This document shows positions 46,569 through 58,598 of a stretch of DNA of 64,000 nucleotides, in pieces. The notes beneath the pieces were generated by a model that was not told where the DNA came from, did not search any database, and saw only the letters and a list, made by a program, of their open reading frames with translations. The translations under genes were made by a program, and so were the position numbers. How positions within the stretch are numbered: the stretch's first letter is position 1; each line of letters starts with the position of its first letter. Origin of the DNA: Gigaspora margarita (lineage: Eukaryota; Glomeromycota; Glomeromycetes; Diversisporales; Gigasporaceae); NCBI GenBank assembly GCA_009809945.1, contig WTPW01000358.1, positions 88,248 to 152,247 on the forward strand, written 5' to 3'.

Positions 46569-46751
46569 TAGGTTCTGACGAACTCGAACTGGATCAGACT
46601 TTAAATAGAGTTTGGGTTCAATTTGAAATTCAAATCAAACTCAAACCAAACCTATTTTTATAGCTGAGTTTGATTCAGGTTTGGATATAAACTTCAGGTT
46701 TTCGATTTGAGTTCAGTCCAAACATTTTTAAAAGTTCGGGTCCAATAACAT
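46569..46751. repeat. TAGGTTC-type repeat
   Basis: TAGGTTCTGACGAACTCG at the left and CGGGTCCAATA at the right, with alternating GAGTTTGG/CCAAACTC words between. Akin to the ends of the hAT-like elements at 51688 and 54571. Confidence 0.5.
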
Positions 46752-47097
46752 TCATGAACTTTAGAGTAAAAATTTTGATTATGAAATGAGCATGATTTTA
46801 TAATGATTTACTGTAAAAAATTCTTAAAGACTTTGTGATGATACTAGTGATTTGAACGTGATTTCTATACTATTTTACTATAAAATGTTTGGTTATTGTA
46901 CTTACTCGTTACGATAATAAATGCAATTTAGATACAGTTATATTAGTTTTGTATTGGAATGAACATGTTTCTATAATGAGTTACTTTAAAATTTTTTACA
47001 AACTATTGTAGAGATACATGTGATTTAGATATGGTTATATTGGTTTTGTATTAAAATTAATATGATTTCTATAGCAATTTATTGTAAACTTTAGTTA

Positions 47098-47318
47098 GGC
47101 CGTTTTAGTTGATTTGTAGGTTAACGTCAATATTTAGGCTCAGGCATGGGGGATTAAACAAACACATATAATTAAATAAATCTTGATCAAATCTCATTGG
47201 TCAACATTAATCACATGACTAACGAAGTTTATACGGCGTTGTGATTGGCTTGTTTAATTTTCGGGAGCAGCCAAGCTAGGGGGGGTGACGTTAATCTAAA
47301 AATCAACTAAAAACGGCC
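47098..47318. mobile_element. PIF/Harbinger-type MITE in the satellite
   Basis: GGCCGTTTTAGTTGATTT and AAATCAACTAAAAACGGCC are inverted ends. TTA is duplicated at 47095-47097 and 47319-47321. AGGTTAACGTCA / TGACGTTAATCT continues the inverted repeat. 221 bp. Confidence 0.88.
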
Positions 47319-47576
47319 TTATTGTACTTAGTGATACAAATGTCTAAATGTTTATATTAGTTTTGTATTGAAATAAATGTGTTTCTATAGTAATTTACTG
47401 TAAAAAAATTCTTACTACTATTGTAGAGATATTGAATTAATATGATTTCTATAGTAATTTACTGTATAAAATTCTTACCAACTATTGTAAAGTTACAAGT
47501 GATTTAAGCATGGCTATGTTAGCTTTGTATTGGAATAAACATGATCTCTATAGTGATTTACTATAAGGCCACGCAA

Positions 47577-47921
47577 AGTTAATTTTTCGTTTTGCATAAC
47601 CCGCTGACCCAAATTTTCCAAAAATTTTTTTTTAAAAAATTCCTATTGTGCCAATTATTCCATTTTTGCTATTTAATTTTTTTCTCCGGTGTTACCCGAT
47701 GATGACATTAATTTTCCGCAATAACCGATATGCCCGATAAAAAAAAAACAAAATTTTCTGATTCCATGTTATGCAAACCAAAGAATTAACTTTGCGTGAC
47801 CTTAGATGTGAACATGAATTAATTTAGGCCAGTAAAGTTAATTTTTTTTTAAAAAAAAAAAAAAAAAAAAAAATCTGACCCATCGACCGGAATTTTGAAA
47901 CACCGGTTACTTTGCGTGGCC
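47577..47921 (+). mobile_element. PIF/Harbinger-type composite MITE, copy 2
   Basis: Same composite as 32018-32378, with TAA at 47574-47576 and 47922-47924. It is inserted in a satellite unit that resumes directly after it. Confidence 0.87.
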
Positions 47922-48399
47922 TAAACAATTCTTATTAACTATTGTGAAGATACAAGTAATTTAGATATAGTTATGTTAGTTTTTCATTAGAATGAATATA
48001 ATTTCTATAGTAATTAGCTATAAAAAATATTTTGGGTATTGTACTTACTTGCTATAGTTATGCAAGTGATTTATATTAGTTTTGTATTGAAATGAGCATG
48101 ATTTCTATTGTAATTTTACTAGAAAATCAGGTACTGTACTTATATAGTGATACAAGCAATATAGTAAATGTGTTTCTATAGTGATTTGCTACATAAAATT
48201 CTTAATAGCTATTGTCTTATTTAGATATAGTTATATTGGAACAAATACTATTTAGAAATACATGTAAATTAGATATAATTATATTAGTTTTTTTAATGAA
48301 TAACCATGATATCTATAGTAATTTACTGTATAAAATTCTTACCAACAATTGTGAAGTTACAAGTAATTTAAACATGGTTACATAGTACTACGGAATATT

Positions 48400-48560
48400 T
48401 CAGAAAATTTTTATATAGTCCCGGAACAAATCGGATTTTTTTCTTTTTTTTTTTTTGGAAAAAAAATTTTTTAAAATTTTCTATATGAACCACTCCTCCC
48501 CCCCTCTTTTGTGAGCAGGATGTAATGTAAACCACTGAATTAAATTGGTCTGGTCTTATA
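48400..48560. mobile_element. Partial MITE fragments in the satellite
   Basis: GATGTAATGTAAACCACTGA, ATTAAATTGGTCTGG and TCTTA match one end of the mini-MITE at 43971-44067. The preceding ACGGAATATTTCAG...CCCGGAAC part, with T/A runs, is unassigned. Confidence 0.6.
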
Positions 48561-49032
48561 TTAGTTTTGTATTTGAATGAACATTATTGTGATTTACTAT
48601 AAGAATTCGCATTAACTATTGTAGATATACAAGTAACTTAGATATAGTTAATTAGTTTTACATTAGAATAAATATAATTTCTATAGTGATTAACTATAAA
48701 AAAATTTTGGGTATTGCACTTGCTATTGTTATATATGTGATTTATATTAGTTTTGCATTGCATTGTAATGAGCTAATTTCTAGAGTAATTTTACTAGAAA
48801 ATCAGGTATTGTACTTACCACAGTGATACAAGCAATTTATATGATTATATTAGTTTTGTAAATATATTTCTATAGTGATTTGCTTCAAAAATTCTTACTA
48901 GCTATTGTAGAAATACATGTTATTTAGATATAGCTATATTGATTTTGTATTGGAACAAATATAATGTCTATAGTGGTTTACTATATAAATTTTTTACCAA
49001 TTATTGTAAAGATACAATTAATTTAGATAGAA

Positions 49033-49367
49033 TACTTCTATAAATGCAATGTGTACAAACAAGCCTAAAATGTGCATTTAAGAAGGTCTTGCATTTAGAA
49101 AAAGCTAATTAAATTGCAGCTTTTAAAATTATATTATCAAGTTTGTGTAACTACTTTAAATATTGTATAACTTACTTTAAATACTAAAATCTGATTGGCT
49201 ATGTGCATTTAGGGAGATAGGTTTATGTAGAAATTTTTTAGAGAATATGCATTTACAGAATATAGAATATGCATTTAGCACTAATAATTTCTTACAGACA
49301 AGACAAATACATGCATTTAGAGAGGCATTGCATTTATAGAGGCTGCATTTATAGAGATTTGACTGTA
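49033..49367. mobile_element. Pogo/Tigger-like MITE, second copy
   Basis: The right end TTATAGAGATTTGACTGTA and the repeated TGCATTTAGAGAGG words match 22953-23137. The left end TACTTCTATAAATGC seems shortened. 335 bp. Confidence 0.65.
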
Positions 49368-50154
49368 AATAATTTTAATAGTGATTTGCTATAAAAAATT
49401 GATACTGACAATTGTAGAAATACAAGTAATTTAGATATAGTTATGTTATTTTTGTATTGGAATGAACTTGATTTTTATAGTAATTCTGTAAAAAATTCTT
49501 ATATTGAAATAAATATAATTTCTATAGTGATTTGCTATAAAAAAATTTGATATTGTACTTTTTTTCTATGATAATACAAGTGATTTATATCAATTTTGTA
49601 TTGGAATAAACATGATTTCTATAGCAATTTTACTATAAAAAAATCCAGTTATTGTATTTACTCACTATAATAATACTAGTAATTTAATAGTTATATTAGT
49701 TTTGTATTGGAATAAACATATTTTTATAGTTTTATTGTAAAAAATTTTTAGTACTATTGTAGAAATACATGTATTTAGATATAGTTAGTTTGAACAAATA
49801 TAATTAATATAGTGTCTGCTGTAAAAAATTCTTTTAAACTATTGTAAAAATGCAAGTAATTTAGACATAATTTTGTATTGGAATAAACTTTAGATAAAGT
49901 TATATTAGCTTTTATTGGAATGAATATAATTTCTATTCTAATTTGCTAAAAAAATTCTTACTGATTATTGTAAAAATACAAGTAATTAAAATATGATTAA
50001 ATTGTTTTGTATCAAAATTTACAAATTTTTATAGTGATTTATTGTAAAAAATTTTTAGTTTATTGTAGTAACATAAGTGATGGTCAATTTTATTGTTTAC
50101 TCACATATTATACTTACAGCTTTTTAACAAATTTATATGCTCCTTTTGCCAATA

Positions 50155-50370
50155 TATACAGCACATTAAACCCAAACATGTTTGCAAGCTTTTGGACCAA
50201 ACCTGAACCAAACTCAAGGTTATATTTAAGCCCAATTCAGGTTTGAGTATTGTAAGTTCATGTTTAAGTTGGGTTTGAAGATTATTAAAATTTCAAGTTT
50301 GATTTGGGTCTAAGTTTATGTTTGACCAAGCCTGAACTAAACCTGAATCAAACTTTAGAACTCTAGTTTA
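50155..50370. repeat. CAAACCTGAAC-rich repeat
   Basis: Alternating CAAACCTGAAC and GTTTGGGTTTGA words with a right end AGAACTCTAG, akin to TAGGGTTCC termini. It is probably a decayed hAT-like element. Confidence 0.5.
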
Positions 50371-50800
50371 TAGGGCAAGAATAAACAATTTTGTATAAAA
50401 GCATATACATGATAATTTGGTATTTATGTACTTTATTAACAAAAATATATATGTGTAAACTTTTGTAAGTTTTTACATTATGTAACAAAAAATATAAAAT
50501 TGTGTAAATTTTAAAACTACTTAAGGTTTACTGTATGTAAAAAAATTGTAAATTTTTATAAAATTTTATCTAAATTTATGATTTTGGTACATTCTATAAA
50601 TAAACAAAAAATTTACACAAAAAATTGCAAAACTTTTTACAAATCTTTAATATTGTAAAAAATTATATAAACTTTTGTAATTTTTATAGTATGAAGATTT
50701 ATAGAAAATTTTTACAGCTTTGTATTTTCGATTGTACAATTTGTACATCTTTCTTTATATACTTTGTATTACAATTAGATCTTTGTTTAGATCTTTTTAT
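50371..50800. other. AT-rich stretch with TGTAAAxTTTT words
   Basis: TTGTAAATTTTTATAAA-like words recur from 50440 to 50700. The frame 50625-50816 is composition-driven. Confidence 0.4.
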
Positions 50801-51240
50801 TATTTTATTTTTTTAAATATTTTTTTTTGTTTAATTTAATTTTTTTTTCTCATTTAATTTTTTTTGTCCAATTATTTTTTTCATTTTTTTTCAGATGTTT
50901 TTTTATTTAATTTTTTTTAATTAATTTTTTTTTTCATTTATTATTTTATTTTTTTAAATATTTTTTTTTGTTAATTTAATTTTTTTTGTCCAATTATTTT
51001 TTTCATTTTTTTTCAGATGTTTTTTTATTTAATTTTTTTTAATTAATTTTTTTTTCATTTATTTTTTTATTTTAGTTAACTTATTTCATTTTTGTTTATG
51101 ATTTTTTTTGTTTGTTTTTTTTTTGTTTAATTTTTTTTTTATTTATTTGTCTTTTTGCATTCAATTTTTTTTCTTTTCTATTTATTTTTATTTTCTCATT
51201 CATTTTCTTTTTTTTAATTTTTTTTCTATTATTAGACTAG
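50801..51240. repeat. T-rich tract with a 122-bp tandem duplication
   Basis: TTTTCAGATGTTTTTTTATT and its surroundings recur 122 bp apart (50892 and 51014). Almost pure T/A with a strong strand bias of T over A. Confidence 0.8.
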
Positions 51241-51679
51241 CTTAAAACCAGATCCTGCAAATAAGTATTTTTTTCTTTTTTTTTAAATTAAATCTAACCT
51301 GATACTAACTTTTTGTTTTTACAGATTTAGTTTTCTAAAATACCAAATATATAGTAAAGATTAGAACTGGAATAAGAGGAATAAGATAGGTAGCATTTTT
51401 TTTCTTTATTGATTTTTTTTTCTTGAACTAATACTAACTTTTTTTTTTTGACATATTCAGCTTCACTGGAATAATAGTAATAAAGTTTAGACAGGATTTC
51501 TAGATTTATAAAATAAGTACTATGAGAACTTTTTTATTGTTTTTATTTCTTTTTTTTTAAACTAATTCTTTTTCTTTTTATAGGTTTAGCTTTATTGGAA
51601 TATAAGTAGTAGAAATTGTTAGAACATAGAATAATAAAGATTAGAATTAGAATCTTGTATGCACTATAGAGTTTTATTA
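51241..51679. repeat. GGTTTAGCTTTG satellite, left block
   Basis: Roughly 140-bp units with a T-rich lead, then CTTGAACTAATACTAACTTT, a T run, a GTTTAGCTTTA(C)TGGAAT core and ATAAAATAAGTACTATAGAG. The array continues at 52685-53000 after the hAT-like element. Confidence 0.7.
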
Positions 51680-51687
51680 TTTGCTTT

Positions 51688-52676
51688 TAGGATTCCTACA
51701 AACCCAGATCAAATCAAATTTTAGGTCAGATTTGGGTTTGATTTGATTTCAATCAAACCTGATCTCAAACTAGTATTAAAAAAATATTTGAATTTGATTT
51801 AAAGCAAACTTTTAGCTAAATTTGAGTTTGGTTTGGGTTTGAGTTTGAAGTTTGCAAACTAGTTTGAGTTTGATTACTGTATTTTGCTGAAAATAAGCTA
51901 CCTCCAAAAATAAACTACTCTCTCTTTTGGTCAAGAAATATAAAAACATCTATGACCTAAAAATAAGCTAACCACAATCAATAAAAGTTACTACATAGTA
52001 AGTCCAAATTTTACTAAGCAAATTGATTAAAGTTGCTTAAGTAAACTTATTCAGAAAATCAAAATACATACCCAGAAATTTACAACAAAATTGAAGAACT
52101 TTTATTAACTGGATTTTAATATTTATATTCAACAAAGAGATTAAAATTTTATTAATAAAATATATTCATTGTATATAAAAATTAAAAGTCAAATAATAAA
52201 AAGCACTCCTATTTTAATAAAACTTTCAGAATTGGTGTAGTTTAGTCTCCCAAATAAGTTTACTTAAGTGCCAATAATAATTACATAGTAGAATTTAGAC
52301 TTTACTATGTAACTACTATTGGTGATTGACCAAAATTCGAGTAATCTGGATTATTTGTGTCCAAAATCGTCCAAAAAAGTAGCTTATTTTTGGAAATATA
52401 TGGTATTTTAACAAGTTTACTTAAATACAAAGTTAGAATTAAGAAAAATGGATAAAATATATAAATATATTTATATCATTCAGAATCAAACTAGTTTGCA
52501 AACTTCAAATCAAAGTCAAATTAAACTTAGTCTAAAATTTGAGTTTGGTTTGAATTTGATTATTTTTTATTTGAGTTGGTTTGATTTCAAACTTTATAAA
52601 ATTTATAGTTTGAGTTTGGTTTGATTTGGGGTTTGATCAAATCCAAATCAAACCTGGAACAAACTTTGGAACCCTA
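51688..52676. mobile_element. hAT-like element, 989 bp, exact 8-bp duplication
   Basis: The ends are TAGGATTCC and GGAACCCTA. The target duplication TTTGCTTT is exact (51680-51687 and 52677-52684). Subterminal arms of 180-250 bp are rich in GAGTTTGG/CCAAACTC and include AACTAGTTTGCAAACTT in inverted positions. The middle is a second MITE (51875-52405). No transposase. Confidence 0.87.
51875..52405. mobile_element. MITE with AAAATAAGCTACC ends, nested
   Basis: TACTGTATTTTGCTGAAAAT, AAGCTACC at the left and GTAGCTTATTTTTGGAAATA, TATGGTA at the right. 531 bp. Interior ATTACATAGTAGAATTTAGA-type words are shared with 58074-58598. Confidence 0.75.
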
Positions 52677-52684
52677 TTTGCTTT

Positions 52685-53000
52685 CTGTTTTTGCCTTGTT
52701 AGCCTTTAGCTAAACTAATTTTTTTTCTTTTGTAGATTTAACTTTGTTGAATGTTGTATAATGAAGATTAGAACCAGAATATTGTATATTTTTTTTATTG
52801 TTTGTTTTTTTTTCTTGCAGGCTTGAACTAATTGTATTTTTCTGGTTGGTTTAGCTTTGCTAGAATTTTGGGTAGTAGCATTAGAACCAGACTTATAAAA
52901 TAAGTACTATAGTCTTTTTTGTTTTTTTTACTATTTGTATTTATTTTTGCTGCTTTGAGCTAACTATGTTTTTTAAGTCTAGCTTTGCTAAAACAACTAG
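52685..53000. repeat. GGTTTAGCTTTG satellite, right block
   Basis: Further units of the array at 51241 (GATTAGAACCAGAATATTGT, TTTAGCTTTGCTAGAATT), showing the hAT-like element landed inside the satellite. Confidence 0.7.
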
Positions 53001-53840
53001 TATATCACTCTGGTGTTGTTATTAAATCTTCTCAAATACGATTTTGTTAAGCTTTTTTTGGTGCAAAATTATTTCTTGGTATTGTTTTTAGAGCTTTTGT
53101 AATTTTATCACTTTTGTATCACTTTAGTATCAATGTCATCAAAGTTTTGTTGATGGGTCTTGTATCATAGTTTGAGTTTGTAGTTAGTACCAGTTTTAGA
53201 ATTAGTTTAGTTGCATTATACAATGTTCATATGTATGTGATAGGGTTATAGTTGTTTTGTAGTTAGAATATTGCTTCAGTATTAGTCTTTGTTAGTGGGT
53301 CTCATATTTGAGTTTGTAGTTAGTATTCAGTTTTGAAATTAGTTTAGTCATGCTATATAACATTTTTATGTATATAATAGCAAATAGATTCATTTTAAAT
53401 TATAAATAAAAGTTAAATAAATTATAAAATCTAAATTAATAAATCAGTTATATAATAAAAATATTTAAATTGGGCATGCAATTAATTATATCAGGCATGT
53501 AAAGATGCATCACAATGCAGATTGTAAATGTGCATAAATTTTTGTAAACCTATGCATTGTTTTTTATAATACTATATAATTATTATAATATAAATTTTCA
53601 TAAATCTTACATTTATTCAAGATTTTAAAGTAATATAAGATTTTGAAATAAATGCAATTTTTTTTGAAAATTTATATTGCATAATAATTTATGGAGGTTT
53701 ATGTATATTTTTTTGATAATATTGTATAAAATAAGCTTTAATACTATTTTTATATGCAATTAAGCTTTATAGAAAAACAAAAATAAATATAAAAAATTAA
53801 TAAATAAAAAAGTATGTAGTCAACTTTCTCTATTCTGAAC
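53001..53840. other. Geneless AT-rich stretch with a local duplication
   Basis: GAGTTTGTAGTTAGTACCAG, TTTTAGAATTAGTTTAGTTG near 53166 recurs near 53294 with changes. Nothing coding. Confidence 0.45.
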
Positions 53841-54036
53841 TACTATATTCCTCTGAAAATAAGCACTCCTTTTTTACTATAGGGGTGTTTATTTTTGGGT
53901 ATAATCTCAACTAATAATTTGAATAATTTGATATTTAGTTGCTTATTTCTATTATAAAAGGAGTGCTTATTTTTAGATATATATGAATAGTAGGGGCACT
54001 TATTTTTGGGAGGTGCTTATTTTTGGAGAAATATAG
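53841..54036. mobile_element. MITE with AAAATAAGCACC ends
   Basis: TACTATATTCCTCTGAAAAT, AAGCACTCC is answered by GGAGGTGCTTATTTTTGGAG, AAATATAGTG. 196 bp, with internal copies of the same GTGCTTATTTTTGG word in both orientations. Related to the 51875 and 58074 elements. Confidence 0.72.
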
Positions 54037-54046
54037 TGTTAGTTCT

Positions 54047-54265
54047 TACTGTATCTTATCATGAATAATCACCCTTTTTTTGAAATTTTAAACTCAAATA
54101 CTTTAAAAACTATCTAATTAAACTCAATAAAAAATTTATTTATTCAATTTTATAGATTTATAAAATTTAAATTAAAAAAATTTTATTAAATTTGATTAGA
54201 CAGTTTTTAAATTATTTGAATTTAAAATTTTAAAAAAGGTGCTTATTCATAATAGAATACAGTAT
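54047..54265. mobile_element. Single-hairpin MITE, 219 bp
   Basis: TACTGTATCTTATCATGAAT, AATCACC at the left is answered by GGTGCTTATTCATAATAGAA, TACAGTA at the right, and the arms stay complementary to a centre near 54157 (TTTTATAGATTTATAAAATT). TA at both ends. Confidence 0.8.
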
Positions 54266-55219
54266 ATATAAAATTGATCAAAAGGTTCAGTTTTTAAAGA
54301 GTTACAAGATGATAATCTGAATCTTATAATAAAAAAAATTTACAAATGTTCTAGAGTTTTGCATTTAATTTTTACAGAGTTTATTAAGATTTGAATTTGG
54401 ATTAAAGAGAGATAACAGTATATACTGTTATCCTATATCTATTTCTTGTGTTTTTACAAAACTTAACAAAGAAGATAAGGCAATTTGCAATTATGAAAAA
54501 GGCTACAATTAAAGTATTAGAAGATACTAATAACTGTTTAATTTAGATTGTAATAATTTTAGTTTATTATTAGTGCTCCTATAGACCCAGACTGAACTAG
54601 AGTTTTGTTAAGTTTGAGTCTAATCTGATCACCAAACTGGACTCAACTTTTTTTTGTATTTCAAACTTTTAGTCAAGTTTGAATCTGGTCCAAGTCTAGT
54701 CTGAGATTTGCAACTAGTTTGAATCTAAATATACATATATGTATATTTGGATACTGAACAAGTTTGCTTAGAGTATAAAGTAAAAATCAATAGTAAAATT
54801 TAAAGAATTATATAGTGCAGACAAGCTAGTCCCAATCAATAAAATTGATAATATTCAAATTCTAATTTTTCTTCGAAAAAAATAGTAAGCAAAAAATAGT
54901 ATCTTAAGATATTAAATCAAAACATGCTAAACACTTCCAGAGTTTTAAATTTTTTTAAATCTATTTATAAAAAGTTATAGCAGGTTGAAGTTATAGTATT
55001 TTTATAATTAAATTTGAAATTTGGCCACCTTTTATATATATATATAAAAGCAAATTTGGCCTCTTTAAACTTTAATTTTATTTTTGTATAGATTAAAAAT
55101 TTAAATTTGGCCACTTTATATATAAATATTAGTAATATTTTCAAATTACCTCTTTATAACTATAAAAAATAAAATCTGAATTTGACCACTAAAAATTTTT
55201 ATTGGTTAGGACTAGTTTG

Positions 55220-55650
55220 TCCACTCAATAGCATTTTGTATAATTTTATTAATAATATTATTAAAATATTATATTACTTGAAATTATACTAATTAATCAT
55301 AGCTTTTGGCACTAAGTAAACTTGTTTAACATTAAACAATCCATCAAATTGGCATGTTTTATCTTATTTTTCTTAAAATTTGAAGAAAGAATACTTATTT
55401 TTGAAAATTTTTATCAAAAATTCAAGATTAAGTATCTTTGCTTCAAATTTTAAAAAAACTAAATAATATAACAAATAACTATAAAAGTGTATTTTTTGAT
55501 TATAAAAGTTTATTTTTTGATACAAAACAAGTTTATTTAGAACAAAAAGTTAGAATCAATTAGTAAAATTTAGAAAACTATAAAAATTTGTATAATTTTA
55601 TTAATAAAATTATTAAAATATTATATTACTTGAAGTTTTATTAATTGACT
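55220..55650. repeat. AT-rich palindromes and hairpin repeats
   Basis: TTTTATTAATAAAATTATTA centres with AACAAGTTTACTTAG arms recur here and at about 56440-56640, 57100-57310 and 57900-58070. CTTAATTTTGAA hairpins (55377, 56330, 56650, 57325) lie between them. The arrangement is a loose higher-order array. Confidence 0.6.
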
Positions 55651-56306
55651 ATCCCTTAGTTTGTAAAGGTTTGCAGGCAAATTTGTCTGCATAATTACTA
55701 TAAATATATCTCTGATCTACTTTTTTAATCATTTAAAATATTTAAATAAAATTTGGTATAATAATATTTGAAAACAAGGATTATATTTTTGAATTTTTTA
55801 ATTTTATATTATAAGACAAAAAGTTTATGTTGCTTATAAGTTAAAAATATTGAATTTTAAGAAATTTTTTAACCAAAAAAATAATTTACAATATCTTGGT
55901 AAATTCTTTAAATATTGGTTTTAAAAATATAGTTCCTAATATAATATTGTAGTTTATATAAAGGATTACAACTTTTATTATTGCACTTTAAGTGATTTAC
56001 TTGTAAAAATTAAGACTTGTATTAGAAGTAAAATTTTTTTAATAGATGGAGATATATAAAATTTGGGAAAACCTAAAGAAAAAATTCTATAGTAAAAGTT
56101 CCAAAACAAAAACTTTAAACTTTTATTACACTGAAGTTTTTAATAATTTTAAAATTTTTTATAATAAAGTTGATAAAACAGAACTAATATTATATTTTTT
56201 ACTTAGAAAATATATAGCTAAAATTAATATTTAAAGTTTTATTTAAAAAATTTAAAATTTTAAAATTTATGCAGGCAAATTTGCCTGCATAACAAATTAA
56301 GGGATA
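55650..56306 (-). mobile_element. TA-flanked non-autonomous DNA transposon, copy 2
   Basis: 657 bp, the reverse orientation of 73-730. The ends are TATCCCTTAGTTTGT / ACAAATTAAGGGATA with palindromes GCAGGCAAATTTGYCTGC at 55673-55690 and 56271-56288. The frame 56046-56234 inside is not shared with copy 1 as a gene and is not supported. Confidence 0.85.
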
Positions 56307-57399
56307 ATTTTTTGCACTAAGTTATTTAAAATTTGAAACAAAAATGCTTGATTTTGAATCTTTGATAAAAATTTCTAAAATTAAGCATCCTTTTATTAAA
56401 TTTTAAAAAAAGTAAAATAAAATATACTGACTTGGTATATTTTTTGGTACTAAACAAATTTACTTAGTGCATAAAATTATGAAGAATTTGTAAAATTTTA
56501 AGTAATATAATATTTTTAATAATTTTATTAACAAAATTATAAAAATGCTATAATTCTCTAAATTTTACTAATTGATTCTAACTTTTTGTTCTAAGCAAAC
56601 TTATTTTGTATCAAAAAATATATCATTTTGGTATATTTTTTTTAAAATTTGAAGCAAAGATATTTAATTTTGAATTTTGGTAACAATTTCCAAAATCAAG
56701 CATTATTTTTCAAATTTAAAAGAAAGCAAGTTAAAATATATTATTTTGATGTATTTTTTAATGCTGAACAAGTTTACTTAGTGCATGAAGGTATATTCAA
56801 TGATGTTGATAAATATTGCAGATTGCTATATTGCAGATTAATATAATTAATCAATTAGGTCACAGGATCTTGTGTAACAAATTAAACAAAAATTAAAAAA
56901 TTACAAACAAAATCAAAAATTTTAAATATCTTGAAATTTCATTATATTAAAAAGGTTTTGGGTTTCTAATTAAAAGTTTTTAACATTTAATTTTGCATAT
57001 ATATATAATACTAGTTTGAACCATAACCTTAACTAATAATAATATTTTTTAAAGATTAACTTGTAATATCACAACTTGTTAAATTTAACAAAATCTATAT
57101 TCATTTACTAAAATGTTAAATAAAATAGTATTTTTAATAATTTTATTAATAAAATTATATAAAATCTATATTCAATTACTAAAAATAGTATTTTTGATAA
57201 TTTTATTATAAAATTATATAAAATACTATTATTCTATAAATTTTACTAATTGATTCTAACTTTTTGCTATAAGTAAACTTGTTTAGCACAGAAAATTACA
57301 TTATTTTAATATATTTTATTTTATTTTCATAAATTTGAGACAAAAATGCTTAATTTTGAATTTTTGATGAAAAATTTTAAATTTAATGCATGAACAAAC

Positions 57400-57833
57400 A
57401 TAGTAAAAAGTGGAAATATGTTTACTATATATATTTGTCTTTTTTGAAATCTGGAGTTTCCCAAAGGACAACACAATTTTTTACTAAATAAACATTACTT
57501 TTATATCAAGTAAAATTGTAAAGTAGAAAATTCTAGTCATAATAGCAGTTAAATCATTAAAATCAGCCCAATAGATCGTGAAATACAAGTATTTTTGTCT
57601 TGTAATACTTTTTGTTTATACCATATAGTCACAAAGACAAATTTGCTCATATTTTGTGATCTATTGGACTGATTTTAATGATTTAACTGCCATTATAACT
57701 GAAGTTTTCTCACTTACAACTTTTACTTAATGTAAAAGAAATGTTTACTTAGTATAAAATCAGGTTACACTTTGGAAAACTCTAGATTCCAAAAAGACAA
57801 AAACCTATAGTAAATTTCTATATTATTTACTAT
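57400..57833. mobile_element. Long palindromic element, about 430 bp
   Basis: Arms of more than 200 bp are complementary: GCAGTTAAATCATTAAAATC, AGCCCAATAGATC near 57545 against its reverse complement near 57650-57690, and TTTACTATATATATTTGTC against GACAAAAACCTATAGTAAA at the outside. Centre near 57615. No coding frame. Confidence 0.85.
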
Positions 57834-58073
57834 ATTATTTTACTGGTTCTTAGATAGATCATGAATTAAGCATTATTTTTTCAAATTTTAAAAAAATAAG
57901 ATAGATTATACTAATTATATAGGTTTGGTACTGAACAAATTTACTTAGTACAAAGAATTATAGTAAATTAGTAAAATTTTAAGTAATTTAATATTTTTAA
58001 TAATTTTATTAATAAAATTATAAAAAATTCTATGATTATATAAATTTTACTAATTGATTCTTACTTCTCACTC

Positions 58074-58598
58074 TAATGGATATTTCCAAAATAAGCTACT
58101 TTTTTTTACAAATTTGGATACAAAAAATTTAGAAGTAGCTTATTTTTGGATATAATCAATTTTGGTCAATTGGCAATAGTTAGTGCATATTAAAATATAA
58201 ATTCTGCTATGTAAGCAAGATTAAAATACATATATACTAAAAATTTCATCAAAATTGGAGCGCATTTTATAATTTGACTTTTAATTTTATGTTCAACAAA
58301 TCTATTTTATTAATAAAATTTTAATTTTTTTGTTAAATATAAAAATTAATATTTAATTAATAAAAAGTTCTCTATTTTGTTAAAAATTTTTTAATTTGTT
58401 AAAATTTTCAAGTATGTGTATTTTGTTCTTTTGAATAAGTTTACTTAAGTAATGTTCTAATTTATATACTAAAGTTTGGACTTTACTATGTAGCAACTGT
58501 TATTAATTGTGAGATAACTTATTTTCTAGTCAAATATGTTTTTAGGTTTGGGGATAGCTTATTTTTGGAGGTGGCTTATTTTTGGCAACATATTATAA
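58074..58598. mobile_element. MITE with AAAATAAGCTAC ends, second copy
   Basis: GATATTTCCAAAATAAGCTA at the left and GGTGGCTTATTTTTGGCAAC at the right. The interior (ACTTTACTATGTAGCAACTG, TTTACTTAAGTAATG) matches 51875-52405. About 525 bp. Confidence 0.7.

Larger units (their letters stand above)
46760..50060. repeat. Satellite array, units of about 100 bp
   Basis: Head-to-tail repetition of ATACAAGTGATTTAGATATA, GTTATATTAGTTTTGTATTG, GAATGAACATGATTTCTATA and GTGATTTACTATAAAAAATT, with two to three dozen diverged units over 3.3 kb. At least four small transposons interrupt it (47098, 47577, 48505, 49033). A more decayed block of the same type is at 32430-32830. Confidence 0.85.

Noticed and set aside
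56046-56234. 62-residue frame in the TA-flanked transposon copy 2
   Set aside because: Not preserved as a frame in copy 1, and the composition is plain AT-rich.
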